Shown piece after piece: positions 1 to 10,419 of a DNA stretch of 64,000 bases. Origin of the DNA: CAVVNP01 sp963800235 (GTDB lineage Bacteria > Actinomycetota > Acidimicrobiia > Acidimicrobiales > Iamiaceae). Numbering within the stretch: position 1 is the first letter of the stretch; every line of letters starts with the position of its first letter. Location: the NCBI GenBank assembly GCA_963800235.1, contig CAWDAD010000003.1, forward strand, positions 186,001-250,000, given 5' to 3'. The position numbers and the translations under genes were made by a program. The notes under the pieces are model-generated. The model did no database searches and had not been told where the DNA came from. It worked only from the letters and a program-made list of their open reading frames with translations.

Positions 1-561
1 CTCGACGTCGACGCCGAGACCGCGGAGGCGCGCCTCGAAGGCCTCGGCCGCGTCGGGCGCGAAGGCCCGGTCCTCGGAGGCGACGTGCAGCTGCACGGCG
101 GCGGTCAGCCGTCCCCAGTCGGGTTCGCAGCGCTCCCACGGGATCACGCCGTAGAAGGAGGCGCAGGCCGCCACCCGACCGGGCTGCCGGGCGGCCAGCA
201 CGAGGGCGAGCCCGCCGCCCATGCAGAACCCGACGGTGCCCACCGCGTCGCCCCGGACCTGCTCGTCGGCGATGAGGTGCTCGACCGCCCCGGCCAGCTC
301 GGCGGCGGCGCGGTCGAGGTTGAGCGCCATCATCAGCTTCCCGGCCTCGTCGGGCTCCTCGGCCACCTCGCCGTGGTACAGGTCCGGCGCCAGCGCCACG
401 AACCCCTCGGCGGCGAAGCGGTCGCACACGTCGCGGATGTGCGGCACGAGGCCCCAGTACTCCTGGATGACGACCACCGCCGGCCCGCTGCCCGTCTCCG
501 GTCCGGCCCGGTAGCCGCGGACCGAGCCGCCCGCCACCTCGATCTCGACCAGGGCGCCCAC
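1..561 (-). CDS. Dienelactone hydrolase family protein, partial (3' end outside window)
   Basis: Alpha/beta hydrolase of the dienelactone hydrolase family, cytoplasmic, acting on small esters or lactones; the true substrate is unknown. The 187 visible residues hold the VIQEYWG segment near residue 31 and the nucleophile elbow GFCMGGG with Cys113, the nucleophile of this family. The SEDRAF segment near residue 170 probably carries the acidic residue. The catalytic His and the stop codon lie beyond the window edge. A GTG start at 561 is chosen because a TAGGGT box lies 6 nt upstream. It is divergent from the polysaccharide deacetylase gene, with about 100 bp between them. Confidence 0.88.
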   Translation of the reverse strand, partial: MGALVEIEVAGGSVRGYRAGPETGSGPAVVVIQEYWGLVPHIRDVCDRFAAEGFVALAPDLYHGEVAEEPDEAGKLMMALNLDRAAAELAGAVEHLIADEQVRGDAVGTVGFCMGGGLALVLAARQPGRVAACASFYGVIPWERCEPDWGRLTAAVQLHVASEDRAFAPDAAEAFEARLRGLGVDVE

Positions 562-567
562 GGCGGC

Positions 568-573
568 ACCCTA
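568..573 (-). promoter_or_regulatory. Candidate -10 box, near-leaderless promoter of the dienelactone hydrolase gene
   Basis: TAGGGT on the minus strand, 6 nt before the GTG start. This spacing would put the first transcribed base at or next to the start codon. No ribosome binding site is visible. The same arrangement recurs at many genes in the window. Confidence 0.4.
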
Positions 574-657
574 CCGGCGCGCCCTGGGCACCTCGGCGGC
601 GGGTCCGCCGTTGGGGTGCTTGGAACGAGGGCGTCCGAGCTGCCAAGCTTGCCCGCC

Positions 658-1860
658 GTGCTCGGGGGCAGGTGGATCTCGTCGGTGGTCGTGACGTGCC
701 TGGTCGCGGCCGGGGGCGGGTTCGGCTTCGGGACCTGGTACGAGGGCCGGCAGGAGGTCGCCGTCTCGGTCCGAGCCGACGGCACGACCCGTCACGTCGA
801 CCTCCGTGACGGCGACCGGGTCGGCGACGCGCTGGCCCGGGCCGGCGTCCGGCCCCGGCCCGGCCGGCTCACCGCGGTCGTCAGCGGCCGGGTGGTCGAC
901 ACCAACTACGCCCCCGCCGACATCGCCGTCGACGGCAACCCGGCGTCGCTCGACACGCCGGTCCACGACCGCGACGTCATCACCGTCGAGCCGGGGATGG
1001 ACGCCGTCGAACCGACCGTCCAGGTCGACCAGGCCGTCGGTCCCACCGAGACGATCGGCGTGATGGGCTACCTCGAGGTGCCGGGTGCGCCGCCACGGCT
1101 GCGGCTCACCAAGGGGGTCCGAAGCGGCGAGACCGTCGGCCAGCCGGTCCTCCAGGGCCCCGTCGCCCCGAGCCGTCGCACCGACAAGGTGGTGGCCCTC
1201 ACCTTCGACGACGGCCCCGGCCCGGACACCGACAAGATCCTCGACATCCTGAAGGCCAAGGGGGTCGAGGCGACCTTCTGCGTGATCGGTCGGATGATCC
1301 CCGAGCGGGCCCAGGACATCCGCCGGATCGCCGCCGAGGGCCACGCCCTCTGCAACCACACCCAGGACCACGACGAGCACCTCGACAAGGCGCCGACGGC
1401 CCGGATCGACGAGGAGATGGACAAGGCCCTCGTCTACATCGCGGTGGCCGGCGGGCCGCGGCCCATCTTCTACCGACCCCCCGGCGGCGCCGTCTCCCCG
1501 CAGGTCGTGGCCGAGGCCAACGCCCGCCAGATGCAGGAGCTGCACTGGTCGATCGACACCACGGACTGGAAGAAGCCCGGGGTCGACACCATCGTGTCCC
1601 GGGCGCTGCAGGTCTCGCCCGGCTCGATCATCCTGCTGCACGACGGGGGCGGCGACCGCAGCCAGACGGTGGCGGCGCTGCCGACGATCATCGACCGCCT
1701 GCGGGCCATGGGCTACAGCTTCGCCATCCCCAGCTCGACCCTGCCCGGCGCCGGCCCGGCGGTGAACCCGCCGCTGCCGGCGGCCGCCGTCCCCGACGTG
1801 TCGACCACCACCACCGCCCCGTCCGGGAGCAGCACGACGCTGCAGGGCGAGGGGGCCTGA
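658..1860 (+). CDS. Membrane-anchored polysaccharide deacetylase (NodB homology domain)
   Basis: Carbohydrate esterase family 4 enzyme, probably removing acetyl groups from cell-wall glycan outside the membrane. An N-terminal hydrophobic segment (about residues 8-24) looks like a signal anchor. A small beta-rich region follows (residues 30-110), then the NodB domain with TFDDGP at 182-187, the metal-binding pair His234 and His238 (HTQDH), RPPGG at 273-277 and LLHDG around His328. The C-terminal tail is Pro/Thr/Ser-rich. In-frame GTG 616 and TTG 649 are alternative starts; GTG 658 best places the hydrophobic segment at the N-terminus. Length is about 400 residues. Confidence 0.88.
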   Translation: MLGGRWISSVVVTCLVAAGGGFGFGTWYEGRQEVAVSVRADGTTRHVDLRDGDRVGDALARAGVRPRPGRLTAVVSGRVVDTNYAPADIAVDGNPASLDTPVHDRDVITVEPGMDAVEPTVQVDQAVGPTETIGVMGYLEVPGAPPRLRLTKGVRSGETVGQPVLQGPVAPSRRTDKVVALTFDDGPGPDTDKILDILKAKGVEATFCVIGRMIPERAQDIRRIAAEGHALCNHTQDHDEHLDKAPTARIDEEMDKALVYIAVAGGPRPIFYRPPGGAVSPQVVAEANARQMQELHWSIDTTDWKKPGVDTIVSRALQVSPGSIILLHDGGGDRSQTVAALPTIIDRLRAMGYSFAIPSSTLPGAGPAVNPPLPAAAVPDVSTTTTAPSGSSTTLQGEGA

Positions 1861-1904
1861 CCGGACGCGTCGAGCCCGGGCGGTCGAGCCGAGCGGCGGG
1901 GCGG

Positions 1905-2708
1905 TCAGGCGGGCAGCGGGCGGAGCAGCTCGGGCGCCACCGGGCAATCGGTGCGGACCAGGGTCTGCTCGAAGGACTCGAGTCCGCCGGGGCCGCACAC
2001 CCGGTCGACCAGGCGGGCGGCGACGACGTCGGCGTCGGCGTCCCAGGGGTCGCCGGCCAGGTCGAGGTTCCCGATCGCCGCCTCCCAGACGCGCCCCGGG
2101 ACCCGTCGACCGGAGCCCGCCAGCAGCCAGACCGGCGTGTCGTGCACGCTGCCGACGGCGGCGCCGGCCAGCGAACCCGGGGACGCGAGGGCCGCGCCGG
2201 GGCCGACCATCGACGCCTCGACGACCACCACGTCCGACGCCACCACCGCTGCGCCCAGGCCGTGCTCGGCCACGTCGGTCGCGACCACGTCGGCCCGCTC
2301 GAGCACCCGCACCAGCCCGGACCCCTCGCCGTCGACGTCGACCACCAGCACGTCGAGGTCCGGGCGCGAGATCACCGCCTCGGCGGCCTGGTCGGGCCAC
2401 CCCAGGACGCAGACGGTGCCCCCCTCGGGGAGCGCTCGGGCCAGCTGGTCGGCGGTGGGGTCGGCGGCCAGCTCGTCGGCCGCGCTCCAGGCCTCGGCCA
2501 CGGGGTCACCGGCGGTGAGCACCCGCGAGCACAGCCACCACATGGGCCCCGAGGTCGGGTTGCGCGACAGCAGGCGGCGACAGGAGGTGACCAGGCCGGC
2601 CGGGTCGGAGCCCAGGGCCGACAGCGCCGACGCCGTCTCCCGCACGAGCAGCTCCGGGTCGGCGCCGGAGGAGCGGGCGATGGCCCGCAGCCGCTCGATC
2701 GGGTGCAT
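1905..2708 (-). CDS. eIF-2B alpha/beta/delta-like protein
   Basis: Resembles the Rossmann-like sugar-phosphate isomerase/eIF-2B family: a late VLVVDVDGEGSG strand, a DVAEHGLGAAVVASDVVVV segment and an EASMVGPGAAL turn correspond in style to the nucleotide or sugar-phosphate pocket. The enzymatic role is unknown. ATG at 2708 overlaps the stop of the upstream membrane protein gene by one base (TGATG), so the two are probably translationally coupled. Length is 267 residues. Family assignment rests on pattern recognition only; a generic NagB/RpiA-fold protein is the alternative. Confidence 0.65.
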   Translation of the reverse strand: MHPIERLRAIARSSGADPELLVRETASALSALGSDPAGLVTSCRRLLSRNPTSGPMWWLCSRVLTAGDPVAEAWSAADELAADPTADQLARALPEGGTVCVLGWPDQAAEAVISRPDLDVLVVDVDGEGSGLVRVLERADVVATDVAEHGLGAAVVASDVVVVEASMVGPGAALASPGSLAGAAVGSVHDTPVWLLAGSGRRVPGRVWEAAIGNLDLAGDPWDADADVVAARLVDRVCGPGGLESFEQTLVRTDCPVAPELLRPLPA

Positions 2709-3172
2709 CAGAGGCCGGGCTTCCAGATCATGTCGATGAGCATGAGGATGAACAGCAGGTGGGCGATGCCACCGAACATGGAGGCCAGCTTCTCGGCGGA
2801 GGCGTCGCCCTCGGCCACCTTGCGCTCGGCCGGGCCGATGAAGGCGAAGACGACCGCCACCAGGGCGATCCAGAGCACGAAGGCGATCGAGACCCAAGCC
2901 TGGCTGAACTCGTAGGCGCTGCTGGAGCTGCCGATCAGCCCGATGCCGAAGAGACCGGCCAGCACCAGCGCCGGGCCGTAGATCTGCTGGGTGTTGCGGG
3001 CGAGCACGCCGGCGATCTTCGGGAACTGGCCCAGCGAGGACTGCTGCGACTTGAGCCGGGCGTTGAGCACCGGGTTGACGAAGGCGGGCGAGAACGCGAC
3101 CACGATCGAGAGGATGTGCAGCAGGAACAGCAGCTTGTAGCTGAACGAGTCGACGCTGGCGATGACGAACAT
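2708..3172 (-). CDS. Small integral membrane protein (DUF2269-like)
   Basis: A 154-residue protein with four predicted membrane segments at about residues 10-32, 66-84, 90-110 and 133-150, separated by short polar loops. A loop after the first segment is basic and polar (NPVLNARLKSQQ). It resembles the DUF2269/predicted integral membrane family, whose function is unknown. It is the first gene of a two-gene unit with the eIF-2B-like gene. Confidence 0.75.
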   Translation of the reverse strand: MFVIASVDSFSYKLLFLLHILSIVVAFSPAFVNPVLNARLKSQQSSLGQFPKIAGVLARNTQQIYGPALVLAGLFGIGLIGSSSSAYEFSQAWVSIAFVLWIALVAVVFAFIGPAERKVAEGDASAEKLASMFGGIAHLLFILMLIDMIWKPGL

Positions 3173-3258
3173 GGGGGCGACCTCGGGGCGGTGAGCAGGG
3201 CCGGCAGGACCCTAACCGGGGCACTCCGCGGGGTTCGCGTCGTCGCGAACGGCTCGGC

Positions 3259-3264
3259 TACCTT
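3259..3264 (+). promoter_or_regulatory. Candidate -10 box of the thioredoxin-fold gene
   Basis: TACCTT lies 8 nt before the GTG start at 3273, with no ribosome binding site between. This suggests a leaderless mRNA. Confidence 0.35.
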
Positions 3265-3272
3265 CTGCCGCC

Positions 3273-3767
3273 GTGGCCATCGAAACCACCGTCCCGGGCG
3301 ACGTCGAGCTCGCCGCCCTCTCCGGCGAAGAGCGCACCCTCGACGAGTGGTTGACCACCTTCCACCTGGTGCTGGCGGTGGTCGACCCCTACACCAAGGA
3401 GAGCGCCTGGCTCCTCGGCACCATGGGGCGGGTGCTCGAGACCTTCCGGGGCGCCGACTGCCGCGTCGCGTGGCTGGTCACCGCCGGCGCCGAGGACGCG
3501 GGCCGGTTCCTCGGCCCGTGGTCGCGCCAGGTGCTCACCCTCGTCGACAAGGAGCGGGCGGTGGTGAAGGCGCTCGGCCTCGACGAGCTCCCCGCCCTCG
3601 TGCACATCAGCCAGGACCTCACCGTGATGGGCGTGGCTCAGGGCTGGCAGCCGGCGGAGTGGCAGGAGGTCACCGACCGACTCGGCACGATCATGCGGTG
3701 GAGCAGGCCGGTGTTCCCCGCCCCGGGCGATCCGGGCGCCTTCCGCGGCTCGCCGGCCACCGGCTGA
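3273..3767 (+). CDS. Thioredoxin-fold (redoxin-like) protein without CxxC
   Basis: A 164-residue soluble protein. The order strand (VLAVVDPYTKE), helix (LLGTMGRVLETF), strand (RVAWLVTA), then LPALVHI with a candidate cis-proline and a final helix fits a thioredoxin or peroxiredoxin fold. The only cysteine near the first helix is in GADCRVAW, so the usual CxxC active site is missing. It may bind rather than reduce substrates. Function is unknown. The gene stands alone between a divergent membrane protein gene and the bicupin gene. Confidence 0.62.
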   Translation: MAIETTVPGDVELAALSGEERTLDEWLTTFHLVLAVVDPYTKESAWLLGTMGRVLETFRGADCRVAWLVTAGAEDAGRFLGPWSRQVLTLVDKERAVVKALGLDELPALVHISQDLTVMGVAQGWQPAEWQEVTDRLGTIMRWSRPVFPAPGDPGAFRGSPATG

Positions 3768-3844
3768 TCCCCGCCCGTCGAGCCGCCACCGGCTCCCGGT
3801 CCCACGCCCGACCCGCGCCGTCGGTCCCGCAGGGCCGTCGCCCG

Positions 3845-3850
3845 TAACCT
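3845..3850 (+). promoter_or_regulatory. Candidate -10 box of the bicupin gene
   Basis: TAACCT ends 7 nt before ATG 3858. No ribosome binding site is seen, which fits leaderless translation. Confidence 0.4.
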
Positions 3851-3857
3851 GAGGGCG

Positions 3858-4820
3858 ATGACCGCCACCGAACCCCGGCCCGTCGGCTCCCTGGCGGTCG
3901 GCCTGGCCGCCGAGGACTGGACCGGCGACGCCCGCTACTTCGAGTACTCGAAGGCCGCCAACCCGGTCGGTTCCGGCCGGACCCCGACGATCCCGCTGCA
4001 GGCGTTCCCCGCCTCGCTCCACGCCGGCCGACCGACCGGGGTGATCGAGCTCGACCAGTCCGAGGCGCTCGGCATCGGACACGGCCCCGCCACCAGCCCC
4101 GGGCTGTGCGCCTCGTTCCTGCGCATCGCCGCCGACGAGTCGGTCACCACCCGGCCGGTCGCCACCTCGGAGCTGCTGTTCGTGCTCGACGGCTCCGGCA
4201 CCTCGGTGCTCGACGGCGGCGGCGAGCTGCGCTGGGGCGCAGGCGACCTGTTCGTGCTCCCGTGCGGCACGGGCACCGAGCACCGCGCCGACACCGACGT
4301 CACGTGCTACCGGGTCACCGACGAGCCGCTGCTGCGCCACCTGGGAGTGGCGCCGACCAGCCCCCGGTTCGGCCCCACCCACTTCCCGGCCCGGCGGATC
4401 CGCGCCGAGCTCGATGCCATCGTCGCCTCCCCGCACGCCACCGACCGCAACCGCCTGGCGGTGCTGCTGGCCAACGCCGACCAGGACAGGACGCTGACCG
4501 CCACCCACGTGCTGTGGGCCATGTTCGGCCTGCTCCCCGAGGGCGCGGTGCAGAAGCCGCACCGCCACCAGTCCGTCGCCCTCGACCTGATCATCGACTG
4601 CCGACCCGGCTGCTACACGTCGGTCGGCCGGTCGATCGACGGCGACGGCCGGATCGTGCGCCCCGAGCGCATCGACTGGGAGCCGGGCGGCGCCTTCGTC
4701 ACCCCGCCGGGGCTCTGGCACTCCCACCACAACGAGTCGGGCGCCGACGCCCACCTGCTGCCGATCCAGGACGCGGGGCTGCACACCTACCTGAGGACGC
4801 TCGACATCCGCTTCGCATGA
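3858..4820 (+). CDS. Bicupin protein, gentisate-1,2-dioxygenase-like
   Basis: Two cupin barrels. The first (about residues 90-150) carries LLFVLDGSGTSVLDGG and a GDLFVLPCGTGTEH turn. The second (about 225-315) carries QKPHRHQSVALDLII and PGLWHSHHNESG, with several histidines positioned to bind a metal. The layout resembles gentisate or hydroxynaphthoate dioxygenases, which open aromatic rings with Fe(II), but the substrate here is unknown. The ATG start is 7 nt after a TAACCT box. The stop overlaps the start of the next gene (ATGA), so the two are probably coupled. Confidence 0.8.
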   Translation: MTATEPRPVGSLAVGLAAEDWTGDARYFEYSKAANPVGSGRTPTIPLQAFPASLHAGRPTGVIELDQSEALGIGHGPATSPGLCASFLRIAADESVTTRPVATSELLFVLDGSGTSVLDGGGELRWGAGDLFVLPCGTGTEHRADTDVTCYRVTDEPLLRHLGVAPTSPRFGPTHFPARRIRAELDAIVASPHATDRNRLAVLLANADQDRTLTATHVLWAMFGLLPEGAVQKPHRHQSVALDLIIDCRPGCYTSVGRSIDGDGRIVRPERIDWEPGGAFVTPPGLWHSHHNESGADAHLLPIQDAGLHTYLRTLDIRFA

Positions 4821-5377
4821 ACATGCCGGACCGGGTCGCCGGTGCCCTCCTCGCCGTGGCCACCGGCCTGGCCGCGGCCGCGTCGGTCCTCGCCGCGTCG
4901 GTGGCGACCGCCCCTTCGGTCTCCGCCCAGACCGACACCGACATCTGCCGGCTGGTGCAGGTCAAGCCGGCCGAGGTGACCTTCATCGGCCGGGTCGTGT
5001 CCGACAGCGACGGGTTCGTGGTGTTCGCCGTCGAGCGGGTCACCACCGGGACCCTCGGCAAGAACCTCAAGGACGGCAAGGTCACCATCCTCTACCCGAA
5101 CCAGGAGGACCGGTTCCTCGAGGTCGGCCAGAGCTACCGCGTGCCGGCCGACACCACCTCCTACGGCCTCACCTCCTCGGTCCACACCGCCGATCACCCG
5201 TGCAAGGTCGAGAACACCACCGTCCACGCCGACGGCTCGGTGATCCAGACGGGGGTCCTGGCCCACGCCAAGGGCCCGTTCCTGCGCTACCTCGGCCAGA
5301 TCGCCGTCGGGTTCACCGGCCTGTTCGCGCTGATCTGGCTGCTCAGCCGGCTCGCCCGCAAGGCCCGGGGCGACTAG
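4817..5377 (+). CDS. Exported protein with C-terminal membrane anchor
   Basis: A 186-residue protein with an N-terminal signal peptide (hydrophobic stretch at about 10-35, cleavage likely after VSA), an outer domain of mixed strands with two or three cysteines (DICRLVQVKP, HPCKVEN), and a C-terminal membrane helix (IAVGFTGLFALIWLLSR) followed by a basic tail. The arrangement resembles secreted proteins of the TIMP/NTR-like type, but this is only a structural impression. ATG 4817 overlaps the bicupin stop codon. Confidence 0.72.
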   Translation: MNMPDRVAGALLAVATGLAAAASVLAASVATAPSVSAQTDTDICRLVQVKPAEVTFIGRVVSDSDGFVVFAVERVTTGTLGKNLKDGKVTILYPNQEDRFLEVGQSYRVPADTTSYGLTSSVHTADHPCKVENTTVHADGSVIQTGVLAHAKGPFLRYLGQIAVGFTGLFALIWLLSRLARKARGD

Positions 5378-5399
5378 CCACCACCGACCGGGCCGGCCG

Positions 5400-5405
5400 T
5401 AGGGT
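5400..5405 (+). promoter_or_regulatory. Candidate -10 box of the fumarase gene
   Basis: TAGGGT ends 8 nt before ATG 5414, with no ribosome binding site, again suggesting a leaderless mRNA. Confidence 0.4.
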
Positions 5406-5413
5406 GCGGGACG

Positions 5414-7048
5414 ATGACCGACTTCGCCTACCAGGAACTGCTCCCGCTCGGTCCCGACGAGACCGACTACCGGCTGCTCACCACCGACGGCCTCGACACC
5501 CTCGAGGTCGGCGGACGCCGGTTCGTCACCGTCGAGCCGGAGGTGCTCACCGCGCTGGCCGCCGAGGCCATGCGCGACATCGCCCACCTGCTCCGCCCCG
5601 CCCACCTCCGCCAGCTGGCCGGCATCCTCGACGACCCCGAGGCGTCGGCCAACGACCGCTTCGTCGCCCTCGACCTGCTCAAGAACGCCAACATCGCCGC
5701 CGGGGGAACCCTGCCCATGTGCCAGGACACCGGCACCGCCATCGTCATGGGCAAGCGGGGCGAACAGGTGCTGACCGGCGGCGGTGACGAGGAGGCCCTC
5801 GCCCGCGGCATCTACGAGACGTACCGGACCTCGAACCTGCGCTACAGCCAGATGGCGCCGCTCACCATGTACGAGGAGCGCAACACCGGCACCAACCTGC
5901 CGGCGCAGATCGAGCTGTACGCGACCGACGGCGACGCCTACAAGTTCCTGTTCATGGCCAAGGGCGGTGGCTCGGCCAACAAGAGCTACCTCTTCCAGGA
6001 GACCCGGGCGCTCTTGAACGAGAAGTCCCTGATGGACTTCCTCGACGAGAAGATCCGAACCCTGGGCACCGCCGCCTGCCCGCCGTACCACCTGGCCATC
6101 GTGGTCGGCGGCACCTCGGCCGAGTACGCCCTGAAGACCGCCAAGTACGCCTCGGCCCACTACCTCGACACCCTGCCGACCTGCGGCAACGAGCTCGGCC
6201 GGGGGTTCCGGGACACCGAGCTCGAGCGACGGGTCTGGGCCCTCACCCAGACGATGGGCATCGGCGCCCAGTTCGGCGGCAAGTACTTCTGCCACGACGT
6301 CCGGGTCGTGCGGCTCCCCCGCCACGGCGCCTCCTGCCCGGTGGCCATCGCCGTCAGCTGCTCGGCCGACCGCCAGGCGCTGGCCAAGATCACCGCCGAG
6401 GGGGTGTTCCTCGAGCAGCTCGAGCACAACCCGGCCCAGTACCTGCCCGACGTCACCGAGGACGACCTGGGCGACGACGTCGTGCCCGTCGACCTCGACC
6501 AGCCGATGTCCGAGATCCGCGCCGAGCTGTCGAAGCACCCGGTTCGCACCCGGCTGTCGCTCACCGGCACCGTGGTCGTCGCCCGAGACATCGCCCACGC
6601 CAAGTTCAAGGAGCGGCTCGAGGCCGGCCACGGCCTACCCGACTACCTGCGCGACCACCCCGTGTACTACGCCGGCCCCGCCAAGACGCCCGCGGGCTAC
6701 CCGTCCGGTTCGTTCGGACCGACGACGGCCGGGCGGATGGACGGTTACGTCGACCTGCTGCAGGAGAACGGCGGCAGCCTGGTGATGCTGGCCAAGGGCA
6801 ACCGGTCCAAGGCGGTGACCGACGCCTGCGCCGCCCACGGCGGCTTCTACCTCGGCTCGATCGGCGGGCCCGCCGCCCGCCTGGCCCAGGACTGCATCAC
6901 CTCGGTCGAGGTGCTCGAGTACCCCGAGCTCGGCATGGAAGCGGTCTGGAGGATCGAGGTGCGGGACTTCCCGGCCTTCATCGTGGTCGACGACAAGGGC
7001 AACGACTTCTTCCAGATGGTCGCCCAGCCGGTCGACATCGCCGGGTGA
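5414..7048 (+). CDS. fum: Class I fumarate hydratase (iron-sulfur)
   Basis: Interconverts fumarate and malate in the citric acid cycle. A single 544-residue chain carries both the alpha and beta domains of class I fumarases. The expected 4Fe-4S ligands are visible with the family spacing: Cys103 in MCQDTGT, Cys222 in AACPPYHLAI and Cys316 in SCPVAIAVSC. The beta domain has GPTTAGRMDGY and the late KGNRSKAV segment. This oxygen-sensitive class, not FumC, is what the window encodes. The downstream gene starts inside the stop codon (GTGA). Confidence 0.95.
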   Translation: MTDFAYQELLPLGPDETDYRLLTTDGLDTLEVGGRRFVTVEPEVLTALAAEAMRDIAHLLRPAHLRQLAGILDDPEASANDRFVALDLLKNANIAAGGTLPMCQDTGTAIVMGKRGEQVLTGGGDEEALARGIYETYRTSNLRYSQMAPLTMYEERNTGTNLPAQIELYATDGDAYKFLFMAKGGGSANKSYLFQETRALLNEKSLMDFLDEKIRTLGTAACPPYHLAIVVGGTSAEYALKTAKYASAHYLDTLPTCGNELGRGFRDTELERRVWALTQTMGIGAQFGGKYFCHDVRVVRLPRHGASCPVAIAVSCSADRQALAKITAEGVFLEQLEHNPAQYLPDVTEDDLGDDVVPVDLDQPMSEIRAELSKHPVRTRLSLTGTVVVARDIAHAKFKERLEAGHGLPDYLRDHPVYYAGPAKTPAGYPSGSFGPTTAGRMDGYVDLLQENGGSLVMLAKGNRSKAVTDACAAHGGFYLGSIGGPAARLAQDCITSVEVLEYPELGMEAVWRIEVRDFPAFIVVDDKGNDFFQMVAQPVDIAG

Positions 7049-7497
7049 GCGTCACCACCCAGATCCTCATCGGCGTGGTGGTCGCGGTCGGCGCGCTGAT
7101 CCTGGTGCCCGTCGCCATCGCCGGCCGTCCGGAGCTCGGTGCCATCGACCTCAGCCGTCCCGGCGTCCTCGTGCTCCGACCCCTCGGCTACCTGAAGCTG
7201 CTGGCGCTCGCCCGGAGCGTGGAGGTCCCGCTCGATGCCGTCACCGACGCCCGCGCCGTCGAGCGACGGTCGCTGCCGCTCGGCCTGCGGGTCGTCGGCA
7301 CCGGCATCCCCGGCGCCATGCGTGCCGGACGGTTCCGGGCCGGGGGCACCTGGCAGTTCTGGCTCACGGGCCGATCCCAGCAGGTGCTGGCGATCGGCGC
7401 GGCGGGCTCCGGCTCGCGCTTCGGCCTGCTGGTGGTCCAGGTGCCCGATCCGGTCGCCGCGGCCGAGACCATCCGCACCGCCGCCGGGCTCACCTGA
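7045..7497 (+). CDS. Small membrane-anchored protein (PH-like domain)
   Basis: A 150-residue protein with one N-terminal membrane helix (about residues 7-26) and a beta-rich cytoplasmic domain with a GTWQFWLTGRSQQVLAI strand pair, in the style of bacterial PH domains. Function is unknown. The GTG start overlaps the fumarase stop by four bases, so it is translated with fumarase. It ends 15 bp from the convergent ABC-F gene. Confidence 0.65.
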   Translation: MSVTTQILIGVVVAVGALILVPVAIAGRPELGAIDLSRPGVLVLRPLGYLKLLALARSVEVPLDAVTDARAVERRSLPLGLRVVGTGIPGAMRAGRFRAGGTWQFWLTGRSQQVLAIGAAGSGSRFGLLVVQVPDPVAAAETIRTAAGLT

Positions 7498-7511
7498 TCG
7501 GAGTCGGGCCG

Positions 7512-9119
<1,608 letters not shown>

Positions 9120-9129
9120 CGCACAAGCG

Positions 9130-9135
9130 TACGGT
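9130..9135 (+). promoter_or_regulatory. Candidate -10 box of the serine hydrolase gene
   Basis: TACGGT ends 7 nt before ATG 9143. The short divergent gap to the ABC-F start (24 bp) leaves no room for a long leader. Confidence 0.4.
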
Positions 9136-9142
9136 TCGGCCC

Positions 9143-10267
9143 ATGCCGAGCAGCATCCCATTGCCGGCGTCGGCGAACGAGCCGCTGGCTCCGCTCCCCT
9201 CTCAACCCGACGACGTCCCGTGGCCGACGACCGACTGGTCGGTCGCCCTCCGCACCGGTGACGACGAGCTCGACGGCCTCGTCGCCGAGCTGTTCGCCGA
9301 GCCGGCCCCCGAGGCGCTCGGCCACACCCACGCGCTCGTCGTGGTGCAGGGCGGGCGGATCGTGGTCGAGCGTTACGGCCGCTGGTTCGCCGACGACCTG
9401 ACCGCCCTCGGCGACGGCCCCACCGGCCCGGTCACCCCGGCCGACACCCACCTGTCGTGGTCGATGGCCAAGAGCGTGCTGCACGCGGCGTGCGGGCTGG
9501 TCGCGCTCGACGGCCCGCTCGCCCTCGGCGACCGCCCCGACGTGCCGGCGTGGACCGGGCCCGGCGACCCCAGGCAGGCCATCACCTTCGACCACCTGCT
9601 GCAGATGCGGCCCGGGCTGCAGTGGCTCGAGGAGTACTACGAGCTCACCGGCGACGCCCTGCCCGACGTGGTCACCATGCTCTACGACCCCGAGGCGTCG
9701 AAGGACATGGCCGGCTTCGCCGCCTCGTTCCCGCTGGCCGCCGAGCCGGGGTCGGACGAGGCGTACAACTACTCCTCGGGCACCAGCAACATCGTGGCGG
9801 CGGCCGTGCAGCGGATCGTGGGCGGCGGCGAGGACGGCATGCGGGCCTTCCTCTCGGACCGGCTGTTCGGCCCCCTCGGCATGGTCAGCGCGGATCCCCG
9901 CTTCGACGACGCCGGCACCTTCATCGCCTCGTCGTACCTCTACGCCACCGCCCGCGACTACGCCCGCTTCGGCCTGCTCTACCTGCGCGACGGCGTGTGG
10001 GACGGGCGGCGCCTGCTGCCCGACGGCTGGGTCGACCACGCCCGCCGGCTGCGGTCACGAGCCGACGACGACGAGCACTGGTACGGCGCCCACTGGTGGG
10101 CCGACGACGACGGCTGGGGCACCTTCCTGGCCGACGGGTTCGAGGGCCAGCGCATCCTGTGCATCCCCGACCTCGACCTGGTGCTGGTCCGCCTCGGCAA
10201 GACCCACACCGACCACAGCCTCACCATGGACGCCCACCTGAAGGCCATCGCCGCCCGCTTGGCGTAG
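9143..10267 (+). CDS. Beta-lactamase-fold serine hydrolase (class C/esterase type)
   Basis: Penicillin-binding-protein-like serine hydrolase. The SxxK motif is SMAK at Ser107-Lys110, and the second motif is in YNYSSGTSN around Tyr208-Tyr210. The third motif is not obvious. No signal peptide is present, so it is probably a cytoplasmic esterase or amidase related to 6-aminohexanoate-dimer hydrolase or EstB, not a resistance beta-lactamase. Length is 374 residues, normal for the family. Confidence 0.88.
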   Translation: MPSSIPLPASANEPLAPLPSQPDDVPWPTTDWSVALRTGDDELDGLVAELFAEPAPEALGHTHALVVVQGGRIVVERYGRWFADDLTALGDGPTGPVTPADTHLSWSMAKSVLHAACGLVALDGPLALGDRPDVPAWTGPGDPRQAITFDHLLQMRPGLQWLEEYYELTGDALPDVVTMLYDPEASKDMAGFAASFPLAAEPGSDEAYNYSSGTSNIVAAAVQRIVGGGEDGMRAFLSDRLFGPLGMVSADPRFDDAGTFIASSYLYATARDYARFGLLYLRDGVWDGRRLLPDGWVDHARRLRSRADDDEHWYGAHWWADDDGWGTFLADGFEGQRILCIPDLDLVLVRLGKTHTDHSLTMDAHLKAIAARLA

Positions 10268-10419
10268 TTCATGGCGTCCACCTGCGGCGGACGCCTGCCG
10301 GCTGCTCGCCCCCGGCCGATGGCCGCTCGGACGGACCTTCGCCCCTACCGATCGACCGGGGCCCGGCGCACGATCGAGAGACACCACGTGAACGGCCCCG
10401 CCCCCTGAGAGGTCGCGCC

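Noticed and set aside
571..2400. Long minus-strand frame opposite the polysaccharide deacetylase
   Set aside because: The translation is mostly Arg/Gly/Ala repeats and it runs across the real gene, which has a clear catalytic motif set.
9143..10267. Antibiotic-resistance beta-lactamase
   Set aside because: No signal peptide and no clear third KTG-type motif; an esterase-like role fits better.
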